A stretch of DNA of 64,000 nucleotides from Streptomyces globisporus (GCA_014649555.1 BMTG01000001.1:806001-870000); one strand, 5' to 3'; counted from the stretch's first letter, positions 43,112 through 52,801 are shown. The notes: generated by a model not told the origin, from the sequence alone. Translations and numbers: made by a program.

Positions 43112-43573
43112 ATGAACTACTCACACGACGACGCAGGACTCGCCCGCCAGCCGATCGGCTACTGGAGCTGGGCCGCCCACGAGGCGACGGTCACCCACAT
43201 CCGCTCAGCCCTGGCCGAGCACGGACTCACCCAGCCCCCTTGGTGGGTGCTCAACCAACTGGAGGAGGCGGGCGAGGCGGGACGGGACCGGGCCGAGCTG
43301 GTCACGATGCTCAGCGGCTACCTCGACACCGGGACCGACGGCATGGAAGAGGCCGTCGACGCCGTACGGGAACGGGGGCTGGTCACCGAGGACTCGGCGT
43401 CCCGGCTGCGGCTGACCCCCGAGGGGCGGGAGCTGCGCGAGAAGGCGCTCGCCCGGGTCTCGCGGGCGAGCGCGGAGATCCACGAGGGCATCGAGGAGGC
43501 GGAGTTCGTCGCCGCGCTCAAGGTGCTCCAGCGGATGATCCACAACGTCGGGGGGAAGGCCTGGCACCACTGA
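43112..43573 (+). CDS. MarR-family transcriptional regulator
   Basis: This 153-residue winged-helix regulator starts at an ATG only 8 bp after the predicted -10, with GAGG four bases before; the transcript is probably leaderless or nearly so. The fold reads GYWSWAAHEATVTHIRSALAE, PPWWVLNQLEEAG, ELVTMLSGYLDTGTDGMEEAVDAVRERGLV (recognition helix), then the wing LRLTPEGRELREKAL. No cysteine is present, so it is not itself a thiol sensor. The SoxR-type promoter suggests induction by redox-cycling compounds. Confidence 0.88.
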   Translation: MNYSHDDAGLARQPIGYWSWAAHEATVTHIRSALAEHGLTQPPWWVLNQLEEAGEAGRDRAELVTMLSGYLDTGTDGMEEAVDAVRERGLVTEDSASRLRLTPEGRELREKALARVSRASAEIHEGIEEAEFVAALKVLQRMIHNVGGKAWHH

Positions 43574-43612
43574 GGCCGGGAGGCGGACCGGGCAGTCCGG
43601 GCCGCCCCCGGG

Positions 43613-44299
43613 CTACACGCTGCTGAGCGAGAGCTTCGCGGCGAACCCGAGGAACAGGACACCGGCCGCCGAAGTGGCCCCCGCCGACAGCCGCTTACGC
43701 CGGCGGAAGACGGCGGCCAGCCGGGTGCCGCCGAAGATCAGCACCGAGAGGTAGGCGAAGCTGGCGAGCTGGAGCAGCGTGCCCAGCACCAGGAACGACA
43801 GCGCCGGGTAGGCGTAGCCCGGGTCGACGAACTGGACGAAGAAGGAGATCAGGAACAGGATCGCCTTCGGGTTGATCAGGCTGACCACGAGCGCCCGGCG
43901 GTAGGGCCGCTCCACCGGCCCCGCCGCCGCTCCGGCGGCCTCGGCAGCGCCCTCCGCCTCGACCGTCTCGACGAGTTCGGCGGTACGCCGGTGCCGCTCG
44001 CGCCACAGGGCCACGGCGGCCCGCAGCATCCCGATGGCCATCCAGGTCAGATAGGCGGCGCCCGCGTACTTGACGATCGCGAAGAGCAGAGGCGTGGTCG
44101 TCAGCAGGGACGCGGCGCCCAGTGCGGCGAGCGTCATCAGGACGGCGTCCCCGGTCCAGACGCCAGCGGCGGCCTTGTAGCCGGTGCGTACGCCGCGTCG
44201 GGCGGCGACGGAGAGCACGTAGAGCGAGTTCGGACCCGGCAGAAGGACGATCAGCGCCAGGCCGGCGAGATAGGTCGGAAGATCGGTGACACCCAGCAT
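43613..44299 (-). CDS. LysE/LeuE-family amino-acid exporter
   Basis: This 228-residue membrane protein of the LysE/RhtB/LeuE family has six helices. The signature IVLLPGPNSLYVLSVAARRGVRTGYKAA at the first helix and FVQFVDP after SLINPKAILFLISF near the middle are typical. The closest type is LeuE. It exports amino acids or derivatives; the substrate is not known. A longer acidic loop (about 120-145) is seen between helices three and four. ATG at 44299, no ribosome site. It converges on the MarR gene with 39 bp between. Confidence 0.88.
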   Translation of the reverse strand: MLGVTDLPTYLAGLALIVLLPGPNSLYVLSVAARRGVRTGYKAAAGVWTGDAVLMTLAALGAASLLTTTPLLFAIVKYAGAAYLTWMAIGMLRAAVALWRERHRRTAELVETVEAEGAAEAAGAAAGPVERPYRRALVVSLINPKAILFLISFFVQFVDPGYAYPALSFLVLGTLLQLASFAYLSVLIFGGTRLAAVFRRRKRLSAGATSAAGVLFLGFAAKLSLSSV

Positions 44300-44549
44300 G
44301 AACGGAGTGTCGCACGCCGGTACGGGTCGCCGTCCAGGGGTTTCACCAGGCGGTATGGACCCTCGGGCGGTGCGCGGACGAGGGCCGGTCCCGACGGCCC
44401 GGACCCGGCCATGATCGGCCGGGCGTGACCTCGGGGGGTGGACGCGCGGCCGCCGTCCGGCGGAGGATTCGCTGACCGGGCCGGACGGGAATCCGTACAG
44501 CATCCGTACAGGAGGCACCGGGCCGACAGGTGACCCAGGGGGATCGACC

Positions 44550-45611
44550 ATGGTGGACGCGGACAGCGGGTGGGACGGCCGGGCGGGAGAGGCTCGCACG
44601 GGACGCGGGACGCGGGACACGGGCGGGACGTGGGGCATGCGCGGCGCGCGTGCGGCCGACGCGCTACCGGACCGTCGCGTCGCCGCGCCGGACAGTCGCG
44701 TCGCCCTGCCGGGCCGTCGCGTCGCCGCCGTGTCCCTCGTCGCGCTGGCCGCCCTCGCGACGGGATGCGAACCGGGTACGGCCACGGGGGCGCAGGACGC
44801 GCCGCCGCCGGCGCGGCCCACGCAGGCCGCCGCCCCCTCCCCCACCGCCCCCGTGACCGAGGACGCGAAACCGCGTACCGCGCCACCGCCCAGCCCGTCG
44901 GCGTCCACCGCCGCACCGGCCCCCTCCCCGGACCCGACGACCGCCCGCCCGGCCCCGGAACCGAGCACCGCACCGCCGCCGCGCGTCCTCATGCGGACCG
45001 GGTCCGAGAGCGACCGGGTGCGCGAACTCCAGGCCCGGCTCCGCCAGATCGGCCACTTCGGGCGCAACCCCACCGGCTACTACGGCTCCGTCACCGCCGA
45101 CGCCGTACGGTCCTTCCAGGCCAAACGGAGCCTGCCGGTCACCGGCTCCACCGACGAGGTGACCTGGGGGCGGCTGCTGGCGATGACCCGGGTGCCGAAG
45201 GCCGCCGAACTGCGCCCGCCGACCGAGCGGCCGTTGGCCGCACCGGACGAACGGTGCCTGAAGGGCCGGGTGCTGTGCATCAGCAAGAACAGCCGGACCC
45301 TGGCGTGGATGATCGACGGCAAGGTCGTCTCGGCGATGGACGTGCGCTTCGGCTCGGAGTACACACCTACCCGCGAGGGCGTGTTCGAGGTGTTCTGGAA
45401 GTCCCGGGACCATGTGTCGACGCTGTACGACACCCCGATGCCGTACGCCCTGTTCTTCAGCGGCGGCCAGGCGGTGCACTACTCCGCGGACTTCGCGGCC
45501 AACGGCTACGGCGGCGCCTCGCACGGCTGCGTCAACGTACGGGACAAGAAGAAGGTCGCGGCGCTGTTCGGCCAGGTGAGGACCGGCGACAAGGTCGTCG
45601 TCTACTGGTGA
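44550..45611 (+). CDS. L,D-transpeptidase lipoprotein (YkuD) with peptidoglycan-binding domain
   Basis: These 353 residues begin at an ATG behind AGGGGGA. A long 55-residue Arg/Gly-rich lead precedes the lipoprotein signal ending LAALATGCEPG (Cys73). An internal ATG at 44638 would shorten it. A Pro/Thr/Ala linker (75-150) leads to a peptidoglycan-binding type 1 domain (RVRELQARLRQIGHFG, then AVRSFQAKRSLPVTG). The YkuD domain follows, with HYSADFAANGYGGASHGCVNVR and catalytic Cys327. It forms 3-3 peptidoglycan cross-links outside the membrane. It is a paralogue of the enzyme at 12874. Confidence 0.88.
   Translation: MVDADSGWDGRAGEARTGRGTRDTGGTWGMRGARAADALPDRRVAAPDSRVALPGRRVAAVSLVALAALATGCEPGTATGAQDAPPPARPTQAAAPSPTAPVTEDAKPRTAPPPSPSASTAAPAPSPDPTTARPAPEPSTAPPPRVLMRTGSESDRVRELQARLRQIGHFGRNPTGYYGSVTADAVRSFQAKRSLPVTGSTDEVTWGRLLAMTRVPKAAELRPPTERPLAAPDERCLKGRVLCISKNSRTLAWMIDGKVVSAMDVRFGSEYTPTREGVFEVFWKSRDHVSTLYDTPMPYALFFSGGQAVHYSADFAANGYGGASHGCVNVRDKKKVAALFGQVRTGDKVVVYW
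44671..44732. repeat. Three 21-bp in-frame repeats in the transpeptidase leader
   Basis: Units at 44671-44691, 44692-44712 and 44713-44732 share GTCGCGTCGCC and encode related 7-residue blocks (D-R-R-V-A-A-P, D-S-R-V-A-L-P, G-R-R-V-A-A-V) before the signal helix. Confidence 0.75.
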
Positions 45612-45644
45612 CCGGCTGCTCGGCCGGTATGGACGAAGGGAGAG

Positions 45645-45683
45645 GGCGCGGGCGGGACCGGGGGAACGTGTCCCGCCCGCGCC
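45645..45683 (+). terminator. Terminator after the L,D-transpeptidase, 14-bp perfect stem
   Basis: GGCGCGGGCGGGAC (45645-45658) pairs with 45670-45683 round an 11-base loop, 34 bp past the stop. Confidence 0.85.
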
Positions 45684-45825
45684 GATGCGCTGAGCCGAAG
45701 GTACGGGGGGAACCCCGGCTCGTCGCGCGGCCGATGACCAGTCGGCTCACTCTGTACTGCGCCCGGCCTTCCAAAAACGTCACACCTGGTCGCGCGGACT
45801 GCAGGACGGGACCTGAAAGCCCAGG

Positions 45826-46962
45826 TCAGCGGGCCTGTACGGGGGCCGCACCGCTGCTCTTCGGGAGGGGCGGAACTTCAGCGTCCGCCCCTGCGCCGGC
45901 ACCATCCTCCGGGGCCGCCGCGGCACGCGGTACGGGGTGGAAGGAGACGGGCGGCAGCGAGCCGCCGCCACCCGGCCCGTTCTGACCGCCGTCGTCATCG
46001 TCGTCGCCGTCCCCGCCGCCGGAACCACCGGAGCCGCCGTTCCCGCCGCTGCCGCCGTTCCCGCCGAGGAGGCGGTCGCAGAAGCGCTCCAGGTTCTTCT
46101 CGCCCTTGGCGAACTCGATGAGCTGGCGTCGGCTGCGGTCGTCCAGCGTGCCCGCGCGGAAGGCTTTGCAGGCCTTGACGGACTTCTCGTACCAGTTGCC
46201 CGAGTCCGTGTCGCCGCCGGAACCGCCGGGCCGGTCGTCCTGCCCGGTGCCGCCTCCGGTGGGCTCCTCCCGGCCGTTGCCGCCCGGCTGGTCCGGGGTG
46301 TCCGGGCGGCCCGTGCCGGACTCCCGGCCGGTGTCGCCGGTCCGCGCGCCGTCGGGCTCATCCGGCCCGCCGGATGCGCGGGCCGTGGGCGAGGAGGCGG
46401 AATCCGGCTCGGCGGGCGAGGACGGGTCCGCCGGGGCCGACGGGTCGTCGGCGGAGCCGCTGGACATCAGCGGGCCCGGGGTCACGGCGGCCGATACGGA
46501 GCTGGCCGGCGCGGGCGAGCCCTGCCCGCCGAAGGTTCCGGTGAACACGCCCGTACCGGCGGCGACCGCCACCCCGCCGAGCGCGCAGCCCGCGAGCGAG
46601 GCGACCAGGCCGAAGCGGACCGGCCGGCTCCAGCGCGGGCGGCGGGCCGGGGTGTCGGGGGCGGAGCCGAGCTGGACGGCGTGCAGCTGGCCGGGGCGGC
46701 CGGGGACGGCGGCACCGGCGGCACGGCCGGCGAGCCGGTCCACGCCGCTGCTGTGGCGGGCCTGCCGGAACGCGGCGAGGACGGCGTCCTCGCCGGGGTG
46801 TTCGCCTGCCGGGGACCGCAGCCCCGCGCGCGCCGCGCCGAGCGCTTCGGCGAGGCGGAGGGCGTCGGTCCGGGCCTTGTCGCCGACGGGGACGACCGGT
46901 TCGCCGCGGAGAAGTCTCTCCGCCGCGTCCTTGTCAAGCCACTCGTAGTGCTCGTCGGCCAT
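45826..46962 (-). CDS. Single-pass membrane protein coupled to a sigma factor (putative anti-sigma factor)
   Basis: These 378 residues begin at the ATG at 46962 in an ATGA overlap with the sigma factor stop. Residues 1-115 are cytosolic and helical (HYEWLDKDAAERLLRGEP, DAVLAAFRQARHS). One membrane helix follows at about 120-145. The outside part is disordered, Ser/Pro/Gly/Asp-rich, with a short helical cassette containing two cysteines (VKACKAFRAG... ERFCDRLLGG), then Gly and Asp runs. No zinc anti-sigma motif (H-x3-C-x2-C) is seen. Topology and coupling suggest it binds the sigma factor. Confidence 0.75.
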   Translation of the reverse strand: MADEHYEWLDKDAAERLLRGEPVVPVGDKARTDALRLAEALGAARAGLRSPAGEHPGEDAVLAAFRQARHSSGVDRLAGRAAGAAVPGRPGQLHAVQLGSAPDTPARRPRWSRPVRFGLVASLAGCALGGVAVAAGTGVFTGTFGGQGSPAPASSVSAAVTPGPLMSSGSADDPSAPADPSSPAEPDSASSPTARASGGPDEPDGARTGDTGRESGTGRPDTPDQPGGNGREEPTGGGTGQDDRPGGSGGDTDSGNWYEKSVKACKAFRAGTLDDRSRRQLIEFAKGEKNLERFCDRLLGGNGGSGGNGGSGGSGGGDGDDDDDGGQNGPGGGGSLPPVSFHPVPRAAAAPEDGAGAGADAEVPPLPKSSGAAPVQAR

Positions 46963-47729
46963 CACATGTCCTTCTGCGTCCACGGTCGCGAATGCGTCAC
47001 ACCGGGAGTGACCACGGCGGGCGCCGCCGGACCGCTGCGGCCGGGCCGCTGGGAGGGTACGGCCCCGAGCCCGGCGCCGCCGCCCGCGTCGTTCCCGCCG
47101 TCCTGGGCCGGGGGCCGGTCCGCGGTGCCGTCCGGGTCGAACGCCCCGTCGCCGTCGGCCCGGGGCGCCGGAAGCTGCCCGTCGGCGCCGAGGAGTTCGG
47201 CCAGTCGCTTGAGGCCGCGGTGGGCGGCGGTGCGGACGGCGCCGGGCCGCTTGCCCAGGGTCTGCGCCGCGCTCTTCGCGTCGAGCCCGACGACCACCCG
47301 CAGCACGACGGCCTCGGCCTGGTCCTGCGGCAGCTGGGCGATGAGGGACATGGTGCGGTCGGTGTCCAGGGCCTCGATGGCGTCGCCCGCGGTGTCGGAC
47401 TCTGCGGCGCGCGTGGTCAGCTCGGTCTCGTCGCCGCCGATGGCGGGACGGCGGCTGCGCATCCGCAGATGGTCCAGAGAGCGGTTGCGGGCGATCCGCG
47501 CGGCCCAGCCCCGGAACCGGTCGGCGTCACCGCTGAACCGGTCGAGGTCGCGCGCTATCTGCAGCCACGCCTCGGACGCCACGTCCTCGGCGTCCGGCTC
47601 TCCGACCAGCGTCCGTATGTAGCCCAACAACCGTGGGTGCACCGCGCGGTACACAGCACGGAAGGCGTCCTCGTCCCCGTCCTGTGCCGCGAGCACCGCG
47701 GCAGTCAGCTCCGCGTCGTCCCCCAGCAC
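46962..47729 (-). CDS. ECF-type RNA polymerase sigma factor
   Basis: This encodes about 255 residues. Region 2 (AVLAAQDGDEDAFRAVYRAV, YIRTLVGEPDAEDVASEAWL, FRGWAARIARNRSLDHLRM) and region 4 (LIAQLPQDQAEAVVLRVVVGL, KRPGAVRTAAHRGLKRLAELL) are complete. The tail of about 60 residues is Gly/Pro/Asp-rich. GTG at 47729 is chosen because similarity begins there; the ribosome-like GAGGGA is too close, and an ATG at 47828 is possible. The next gene overlaps its stop and probably encodes its membrane regulator. Confidence 0.85.
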   Translation of the reverse strand: MLGDDAELTAAVLAAQDGDEDAFRAVYRAVHPRLLGYIRTLVGEPDAEDVASEAWLQIARDLDRFSGDADRFRGWAARIARNRSLDHLRMRSRRPAIGGDETELTTRAAESDTAGDAIEALDTDRTMSLIAQLPQDQAEAVVLRVVVGLDAKSAAQTLGKRPGAVRTAAHRGLKRLAELLGADGQLPAPRADGDGAFDPDGTADRPPAQDGGNDAGGGAGLGAVPSQRPGRSGPAAPAVVTPGVTHSRPWTQKDM

Positions 47730-47905
47730 TCCCTCAACCCGCCCTGCCGTCCTGAATCGCAGCTGGTCAACTGCTGCGCAACCCTGCGCGAACCAGCACG
47801 CTACGTGCTCGGTGGGGGCCACGTCCATGACTTGTACAACTCGCAACAATTCGACGGCCGCGCTTCCGGTGTGACAGAAAACGCAGTCATGGCGCTGAGA
47901 TGAGT

Positions 47906-47928
47906 ACGGGGTCGTGCTGCGACCCCGT
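47906..47928 (-). terminator. Distal kdp terminator hairpin
   Basis: ACGGGGTCG (47906-47914) pairs perfectly with CGACCCCGT (47920-47928). It stands in the 357-bp gene-free stretch 47730-48086 between kdpC and the sigma factor. Confidence 0.65.
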
Positions 47929-47932
47929 GGAA

Positions 47933-47976
47933 GACGGCCGGGGCCTCTCCTGTGGGGGGTGGCGGCCCCGGTCGTC
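47933..47976 (-). terminator. Proximal kdp terminator hairpin
   Basis: GACGGCCGGGGCC (47933-47945) pairs with 47964-47976 with one G-T wobble and an 18-base loop. With the hairpin at 47906 it makes a tandem stop after kdpC. The rest of 47730-48086 shows no gene. Confidence 0.7.
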
Positions 47977-48086
47977 GCTCCTCTTCACAACCGTTCGGCC
48001 AGGCACTGCGCCTGCGCGGCAGGCACAGGCCTCGCGACAGTGAACGGTGATGTGAGTCACTCCTGAGTCGACCCCGGTCCGGATCC

Positions 48087-48755
48087 CTAGCGGGTCAGAT
48101 CCCTGAGCGCCGTGTTCAGCTCAAGGACGTTCACCCGGGGCTCCCCCATGAAGCCGAGCAGCCGGTCCGTCGTGTGGTCCGCGACCAGGTCCTCGACCTT
48201 CTTCACGTCGAGGCCGTTCTTCTCGGCGACCCGGTGGGCCTGGAGTTCGGCGTACGCCGGTGAGATGTGCGGGTCCAGGCCGGAGCCGGAGGAGGTGACG
48301 GCGTCGGGCGGGATGTCGGCGGGGTTCACCTGGTACGTGGCGGTGGAGTTGTCCTTGGCCACGGCCGCCTTGGCGTCCTTCACCCACCGGATCAGTTCCT
48401 CGTTGTCGCCGGAGCGGTTGGTGGCGCCGGAGAGGAGCAGGGAGTACTGGGTGTTGACGCTGTTGGTGCCCAGGCCGTTGGAGGGGCGGGGCTGGAACCA
48501 CTTCAGGTCGGGGGTCGGTGCCTTCTCGCCCTTCTTCGGCGGGAGGTCGTACCGCTGGCCGATGAGGGAGGAGCCCACGACCTGCCCGTTCGTGTCCTTG
48601 ATCTCGGAGCCGTTGGCCTGGTCGCTGAACAGGGCCTGGGCGGCGCCGGTGACGGCCAGCGGGTAGATCACCCCGCAGACCAGGGTGAGGACGAGCAGGG
48701 CTCGCAGGCCGGCGCCGAGTACGCGGGCGGTGCTGCTGACGGTGTTGTTGGTCAT
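48087..48755 (-). CDS. kdpC: Potassium-transporting ATPase subunit C
   Basis: This is the 222-residue chaperone-like subunit of the Kdp high-affinity K+ pump. One N-terminal membrane helix (RALLVLTLVCGVIYPLAVTG) is followed by an outside domain with family motifs GSSLIGQRYDLP, KWFQPRPS, NPADIPPDAVTSSGSGLDPHISPAYA and HTTDRLLGFMGEPRVNVLELN. Its start lies 6 bp from the kdpB stop. It is the last gene of kdpFABC. Confidence 0.97.
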   Translation of the reverse strand: MTNNTVSSTARVLGAGLRALLVLTLVCGVIYPLAVTGAAQALFSDQANGSEIKDTNGQVVGSSLIGQRYDLPPKKGEKAPTPDLKWFQPRPSNGLGTNSVNTQYSLLLSGATNRSGDNEELIRWVKDAKAAVAKDNSTATYQVNPADIPPDAVTSSGSGLDPHISPAYAELQAHRVAEKNGLDVKKVEDLVADHTTDRLLGFMGEPRVNVLELNTALRDLTR

Positions 48756-48761
48756 GGCGGA

Positions 48762-50882
48762 TCAGCCGATTCCGGGGATGAGGGTCAGGAGCAGGTCGAT
48801 GAGCTTGATGCCGATGAACGGGGCGACGATGCCGCCGAGTCCGTAGACGGCGAGGTTGCGGCGGAGCATCTTGTCGGCGCTCGCGGGGCGGTAGCGCACG
48901 CCCTTGAGGGCGAGCGGTACCAGCGCGACGATGATCAGCGCGTTGAAGATGACCGCGGAGAGGATCGCGGACTCGGGCGAGGTCAGGCCCATGATGTTGA
49001 GCTTGTCCAGCGACGGGTACGCCACGGCGAACATGGCGGGGATGATCGCGAAGTACTTCGCGACGTCGTTGGCGATGGAGAAGGTGGTGAGGGCTCCCCG
49101 GGTGATGAGGAGTTGTTTGCCGATCTCGACGATCTCGATGAGTTTGGTGGGGTTGGAGTCGAGGTCCACCATGTTCCCGGCCTCCTTGGCGGCCGAGGTT
49201 CCGGTGTTCATCGCGACGCCGACGTCGGCCTGGGCCAGGGCGGGGGCGTCGTTGGTGCCGTCGCCGGTCATCGCGACGAGCTTGCCGCCGGCCTGTTCCC
49301 GCTTGATGAGGGCCATCTTGTCCTCGGGCGTCGCCTCGGCCAGGAAGTCGTCGACCCCGGCCTCCTCGGCGATCGCCTTCGCGGTCAGCGGGTTGTCGCC
49401 CGTGATCATGACCGTACGGATGCCCATCCGGCGCAGCTCCTCGAAGCGCTCCCGCATGCCCTCCTTCACCACGTCCTTGAGGTGGATGACTCCGAGGACC
49501 CGGGCGCCGGCCGTGTCCTCCACGGCCACCAGCAGCGGTGTGCCGCCGGCCTGGGCGATCCGGTCCGTGAGGGCCTGCGCGTCCTCGGAGACGCTCCCGC
49601 CCCGCTCCTTCACCCACGCCACGACGGAACCGGTCGCGCCCTTGCGGACCTTCCGGCCGTCCAGGTCGACGCCCGACATCCGGGTCTGCGCGGTGAACTC
49701 CACCCACGCGGCGCCCGTCAGCTCGCCCTGGTTCCTCTCCCGCAGCCCGTACGTCTCCTTGGCGAGCACCACGATCGACCGGCCTTCCGGGGTCTCGTCG
49801 GCGAGCGAGGAGAGCTGCGCGGCGTCGGCGAGGTCCGCTTCCGTCACGCCCTCGACCGGGACGAACGCGGCCGCCTGGCGGTTGCCGAGGGTGATCGTGC
49901 CGGTCTTGTCGAGGAGCAGGGTGGAGACATCGCCCGCCGCCTCGACCGCGCGGCCCGACATGGCCAGGACGTTGCGCTGGACGAGCCGGTCCATCCCGGC
50001 GATCCCGATCGCGGACAGCAGCGCCCCGATGGTGGTGGGGATCAGGCAGACGAGCAGGGCGGTGAGGACGATCAGCGAGGTCTGGTCGTCTGCGCCCGCG
50101 TAGATCGCGAACGGCTTCAGGGTGACCACGGCCAGCAGGAAGACGATCGTGAGGGACGCCAGCAGGATGTTCAGGGCGATCTCGTTGGGCGTCTTCTGCC
50201 GGGCGGCGCCCTCGACCAGGCCGATCATCCGGTCGATGAAGGTCTCGCCCGGCTTGGTGGTGATCCTGATGACGACGCGGTCGGACAGCACCTTCGTACC
50301 GCCGGTGACGGCCGAGCGGTCGCCGCCGGACTCCCGGATGACCGGCGCCGATTCGCCGGTGATCGCGGACTCGTCGACCGAGGCGACGCCTTCGACCACG
50401 TCCCCGTCGCCGGGGACGACGTCACCGGCCTCGCAGACCACCAGGTCGCCGATGCGCAGGTCCGTTCCGGCGACCCGTTCCTCCTGGCCGCGGGTGAGGC
50501 GGCGGGCGACGGTGTCGGTCTTGGCCTTGCGCAGCGTGTCGGCCTGCGCCTTGCCCCGGCCCTCGGCGACCGCCTCGGCGAGGTTGGCGAAGACCGTGGT
50601 GAGCCAGAGCCAGGCGGTGATCGCCCAGCCGAACCAGTCGGTCGGGTCGGTGAGCGCGAGGACCGTGGTGACCACCGAGCCGACCAGCACGACGAACATC
50701 ACCGGCGACTTCACCATCACGCGCGGGTCGAGCTTGCGCAGCGCGTCCGGGAACGATTTCAGGAGCTGCTTCGGGTCGAAGAGCCCGCTGCCGACCCGGT
50801 TGCCGGTCCCCTGGCCGCCGGTCGGCGGGAGGTCTCCGTGCGGAGCGCGCGTGGGGGTGGGGGTGGGGGTGACGGTGCTCAT
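48762..50882 (-). CDS. kdpB: Potassium-transporting P-type ATPase subunit B
   Basis: This is the ATP-hydrolysing subunit, 706 residues, starting at the ATG of an ATGA overlap with kdpA. The phosphorylation motif [14 protein letters not shown], the actuator TGES motif ([11 protein letters not shown]), the hinge [10 protein letters not shown] and [11 protein letters not shown] are intact. The N-terminal 30 residues are Pro/Thr-rich. Seven membrane helices are expected. It couples ATP to K+ import at low external potassium. Confidence 0.98.
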   Translation of the reverse strand: MSTVTPTPTPTRAPHGDLPPTGGQGTGNRVGSGLFDPKQLLKSFPDALRKLDPRVMVKSPVMFVVLVGSVVTTVLALTDPTDWFGWAITAWLWLTTVFANLAEAVAEGRGKAQADTLRKAKTDTVARRLTRGQEERVAGTDLRIGDLVVCEAGDVVPGDGDVVEGVASVDESAITGESAPVIRESGGDRSAVTGGTKVLSDRVVIRITTKPGETFIDRMIGLVEGAARQKTPNEIALNILLASLTIVFLLAVVTLKPFAIYAGADDQTSLIVLTALLVCLIPTTIGALLSAIGIAGMDRLVQRNVLAMSGRAVEAAGDVSTLLLDKTGTITLGNRQAAAFVPVEGVTEADLADAAQLSSLADETPEGRSIVVLAKETYGLRERNQGELTGAAWVEFTAQTRMSGVDLDGRKVRKGATGSVVAWVKERGGSVSEDAQALTDRIAQAGGTPLLVAVEDTAGARVLGVIHLKDVVKEGMRERFEELRRMGIRTVMITGDNPLTAKAIAEEAGVDDFLAEATPEDKMALIKREQAGGKLVAMTGDGTNDAPALAQADVGVAMNTGTSAAKEAGNMVDLDSNPTKLIEIVEIGKQLLITRGALTTFSIANDVAKYFAIIPAMFAVAYPSLDKLNIMGLTSPESAILSAVIFNALIIVALVPLALKGVRYRPASADKMLRRNLAVYGLGGIVAPFIGIKLIDLLLTLIPGIG

Positions 50883-52543
50883 GAGGCGAGCCCTTCGGCG
50901 AGCGGACCCAGCGCCAGGGCCGGGAAGTAGGTGAGTCCGGTGATGATGAGGATCGTGCCGACGAGCAGCCCCGCGTAGAGGGGTTTGTCGGTGCGCAGCG
51001 TGCCCGCGGTCTCGGGTACGGGCTTCTGCTCGGCGAGCGAACCGGCCAGGGCGAGGACGAACACCATCGGTACGAACCGGCCGAGCAGCATCGCGATGCC
51101 GATGGTCGTGTTGAACCACTGGGTGTCGGCGTTGAGCCCGGCGAAGGCGGAGCCGTTGTTGTTGGCGCCGGAGGTGTAGGCGTACAGGATCTCGGAGAAG
51201 CCGTGCGCGCCGGAGTTCGTCATCGAGTCGCCGGGCGTGGGCAGGGCCATGGCGACCGCGGTGAAGCCGAGCACGAGCGCCGGGGTGACGAGGATGTAGC
51301 AGGCGGCGAGCTTGATCTGGCGGGTGCCGATCTTCTTGCCGAGGTACTCCGGGGTACGGCCGACCATGAGACCGGCGATGAACACGGCGATGACGGCCAT
51401 GATCAGCATGCCGTAGAGGCCGGATCCGACACCGCCGGGAGCGATCTCGCCGAGCTGCATGCCGAGCATCGTGATGCCGCCGCCGAAGCCGGTGTACGAG
51501 GAGTGGAAGGAGTTCACCGCGCCGGTCGAGGTCAGCGTCGTGGCGACCGCGAAGATCGACGAACCGGCGATCCCGAAGCGGGTTTCCTTGCCCTCCATGG
51601 ACCCGCCGGCGATCTCGAACGCCGGGCCCCGGTGGGCGAACTCGGTCCACATCATCAGGGCGGTGAAGCCGATCCAGATGACGGCCATCGCGCCGAGGAT
51701 CGCGTACCCCTGCCGCAGCGAGCCGACCATCCGGCCGAAGGTCCGCGTCAGCGCGAACGGGATCAGCAGGATGAGGAAGATCTCGAAGAGATTGGAGAAA
51801 GGGTTCGGATTCTCGAAGGGGTGGGCGGAGTTGGCGTTGAAGTAGCCGCCGCCGTTGGTGCCCAGCTCCTTGATGGCCTCCTGGGAGGCGACCGCGCCGC
51901 CGTTCCACTCCTGCGTGCCGCCCATGAACTGGCCGACCTGGTGGATGCCCGAGAAGTTCTGGATCGCCCCGCAGGCGACCAGGACGATCGCGCCGATCAC
52001 CGAGATCGGAAGCAGGATGCGGACGGTGCCGCGGACGAGGTCGGCCCAGAAGTTGCCGAGTTCACCGGTACGGGAGCGGGCGAAGCCCCGTACGAGGGCC
52101 ACCGCCACGGCCATGCCGACCGCGGCGGACAGGAAGTTCTGCACCGCGAGGCCCCCGGTCTGCACGACGTGGCCCATGGCCTGTTCGCCGTAGTACGACT
52201 GCCAGTTGGTGTTGGCGACGAAGGAAGCGGCGGTGTTGAACGCCTGATCCGGGTCGATCGAGGAAAAGCCGAGCGAACCGGGCAGCGAACCCTGTATCCG
52301 TTGCAGCAGATAGAGAAAGAGAACGCTCACCGCAGAAAAGGCGAGGACTCCGCGCAGATAGGCGGGCCAGCGCATTTCGGCGGCCGGATTGGCTCCGATG
52401 ACCTTGTATATCCACTTCTCCGGTGTGTAGTTCTTCTCGGAGGAGTAGACCTTGGCCATGTGGTCGCCCAGCGGGCGGTAGGCCAGGGCGAGGGCGGCTA
52501 TCAGAGCTGTGAGCTGGAGAACTCCAGCGAGCTGGGGACTCAT
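50879..52543 (-). CDS. kdpA: Potassium-transporting ATPase subunit A
   Basis: This is the channel-like, K+-binding subunit, 554 residues and ten helices. Selectivity-filter loops are recognisable: [51 protein letters not shown] and [13 protein letters not shown]. Start ATG at 52543, 8 bp past the kdpF stop. Complete and of normal length. Confidence 0.98.
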   Translation of the reverse strand: MSPQLAGVLQLTALIAALALAYRPLGDHMAKVYSSEKNYTPEKWIYKVIGANPAAEMRWPAYLRGVLAFSAVSVLFLYLLQRIQGSLPGSLGFSSIDPDQAFNTAASFVANTNWQSYYGEQAMGHVVQTGGLAVQNFLSAAVGMAVAVALVRGFARSRTGELGNFWADLVRGTVRILLPISVIGAIVLVACGAIQNFSGIHQVGQFMGGTQEWNGGAVASQEAIKELGTNGGGYFNANSAHPFENPNPFSNLFEIFLILLIPFALTRTFGRMVGSLRQGYAILGAMAVIWIGFTALMMWTEFAHRGPAFEIAGGSMEGKETRFGIAGSSIFAVATTLTSTGAVNSFHSSYTGFGGGITMLGMQLGEIAPGGVGSGLYGMLIMAVIAVFIAGLMVGRTPEYLGKKIGTRQIKLAACYILVTPALVLGFTAVAMALPTPGDSMTNSGAHGFSEILYAYTSGANNNGSAFAGLNADTQWFNTTIGIAMLLGRFVPMVFVLALAGSLAEQKPVPETAGTLRTDKPLYAGLLVGTILIITGLTYFPALALGPLAEGLAS

Positions 52544-52551
52544 GTCGGTGC

Positions 52552-52641
52552 TCAGAACCTCTCCGGATACAGGAGAGCCAGGACGAGATATCCGAGCAGG
52601 GACACGGCCACGACGAGCCCGACGATGTTTTCTGCGGTCAT
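52552..52641 (-). CDS. kdpF: KdpF small membrane subunit
   Basis: This is a 29-residue single-helix peptide, [20 protein letters not shown] then a short tail ending PERF, that stabilises the KdpABC complex. Length and L-x-x-Y-L end match KdpF. Its ATG overlaps the stop of a further small gene (52638-52721). Confidence 0.9.
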   Translation of the reverse strand: MTAENIVGLVVAVSLLGYLVLALLYPERF

Positions 52642-52721
52642 GATCTGGTCACCGCCCGGGCGATGAGAGCCACCAGCGCGAATACCGCGATCGTGGTGGC
52701 GACGAAGGCCAGGTCGGCCAT
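52638..52721 (-). CDS. 27-residue membrane peptide preceding kdpF
   Basis: An ATG at 52721 with CAGGAG seven bases upstream opens a 27-codon frame, ending in an ATGA overlap with kdpF. The peptide starts [20 protein letters not shown] and ends ARAVTRS: one apolar helix with a basic cytoplasmic end, like KdpF in build but not in sequence. Coupling and a good ribosome site argue that it is translated. It may be a second small Kdp subunit or a leader peptide for the operon. Confidence 0.75.
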   Translation of the reverse strand: MADLAFVATTIAVFALVALIARAVTRS

Positions 52722-52801
52722 CGCGAACTCCTGAGGATGCGAGGAAGAGAATCAGCCGTTCGGCCGATACGAGCAAACCTCGACTGCACCCCGGGGATAA
52801 G

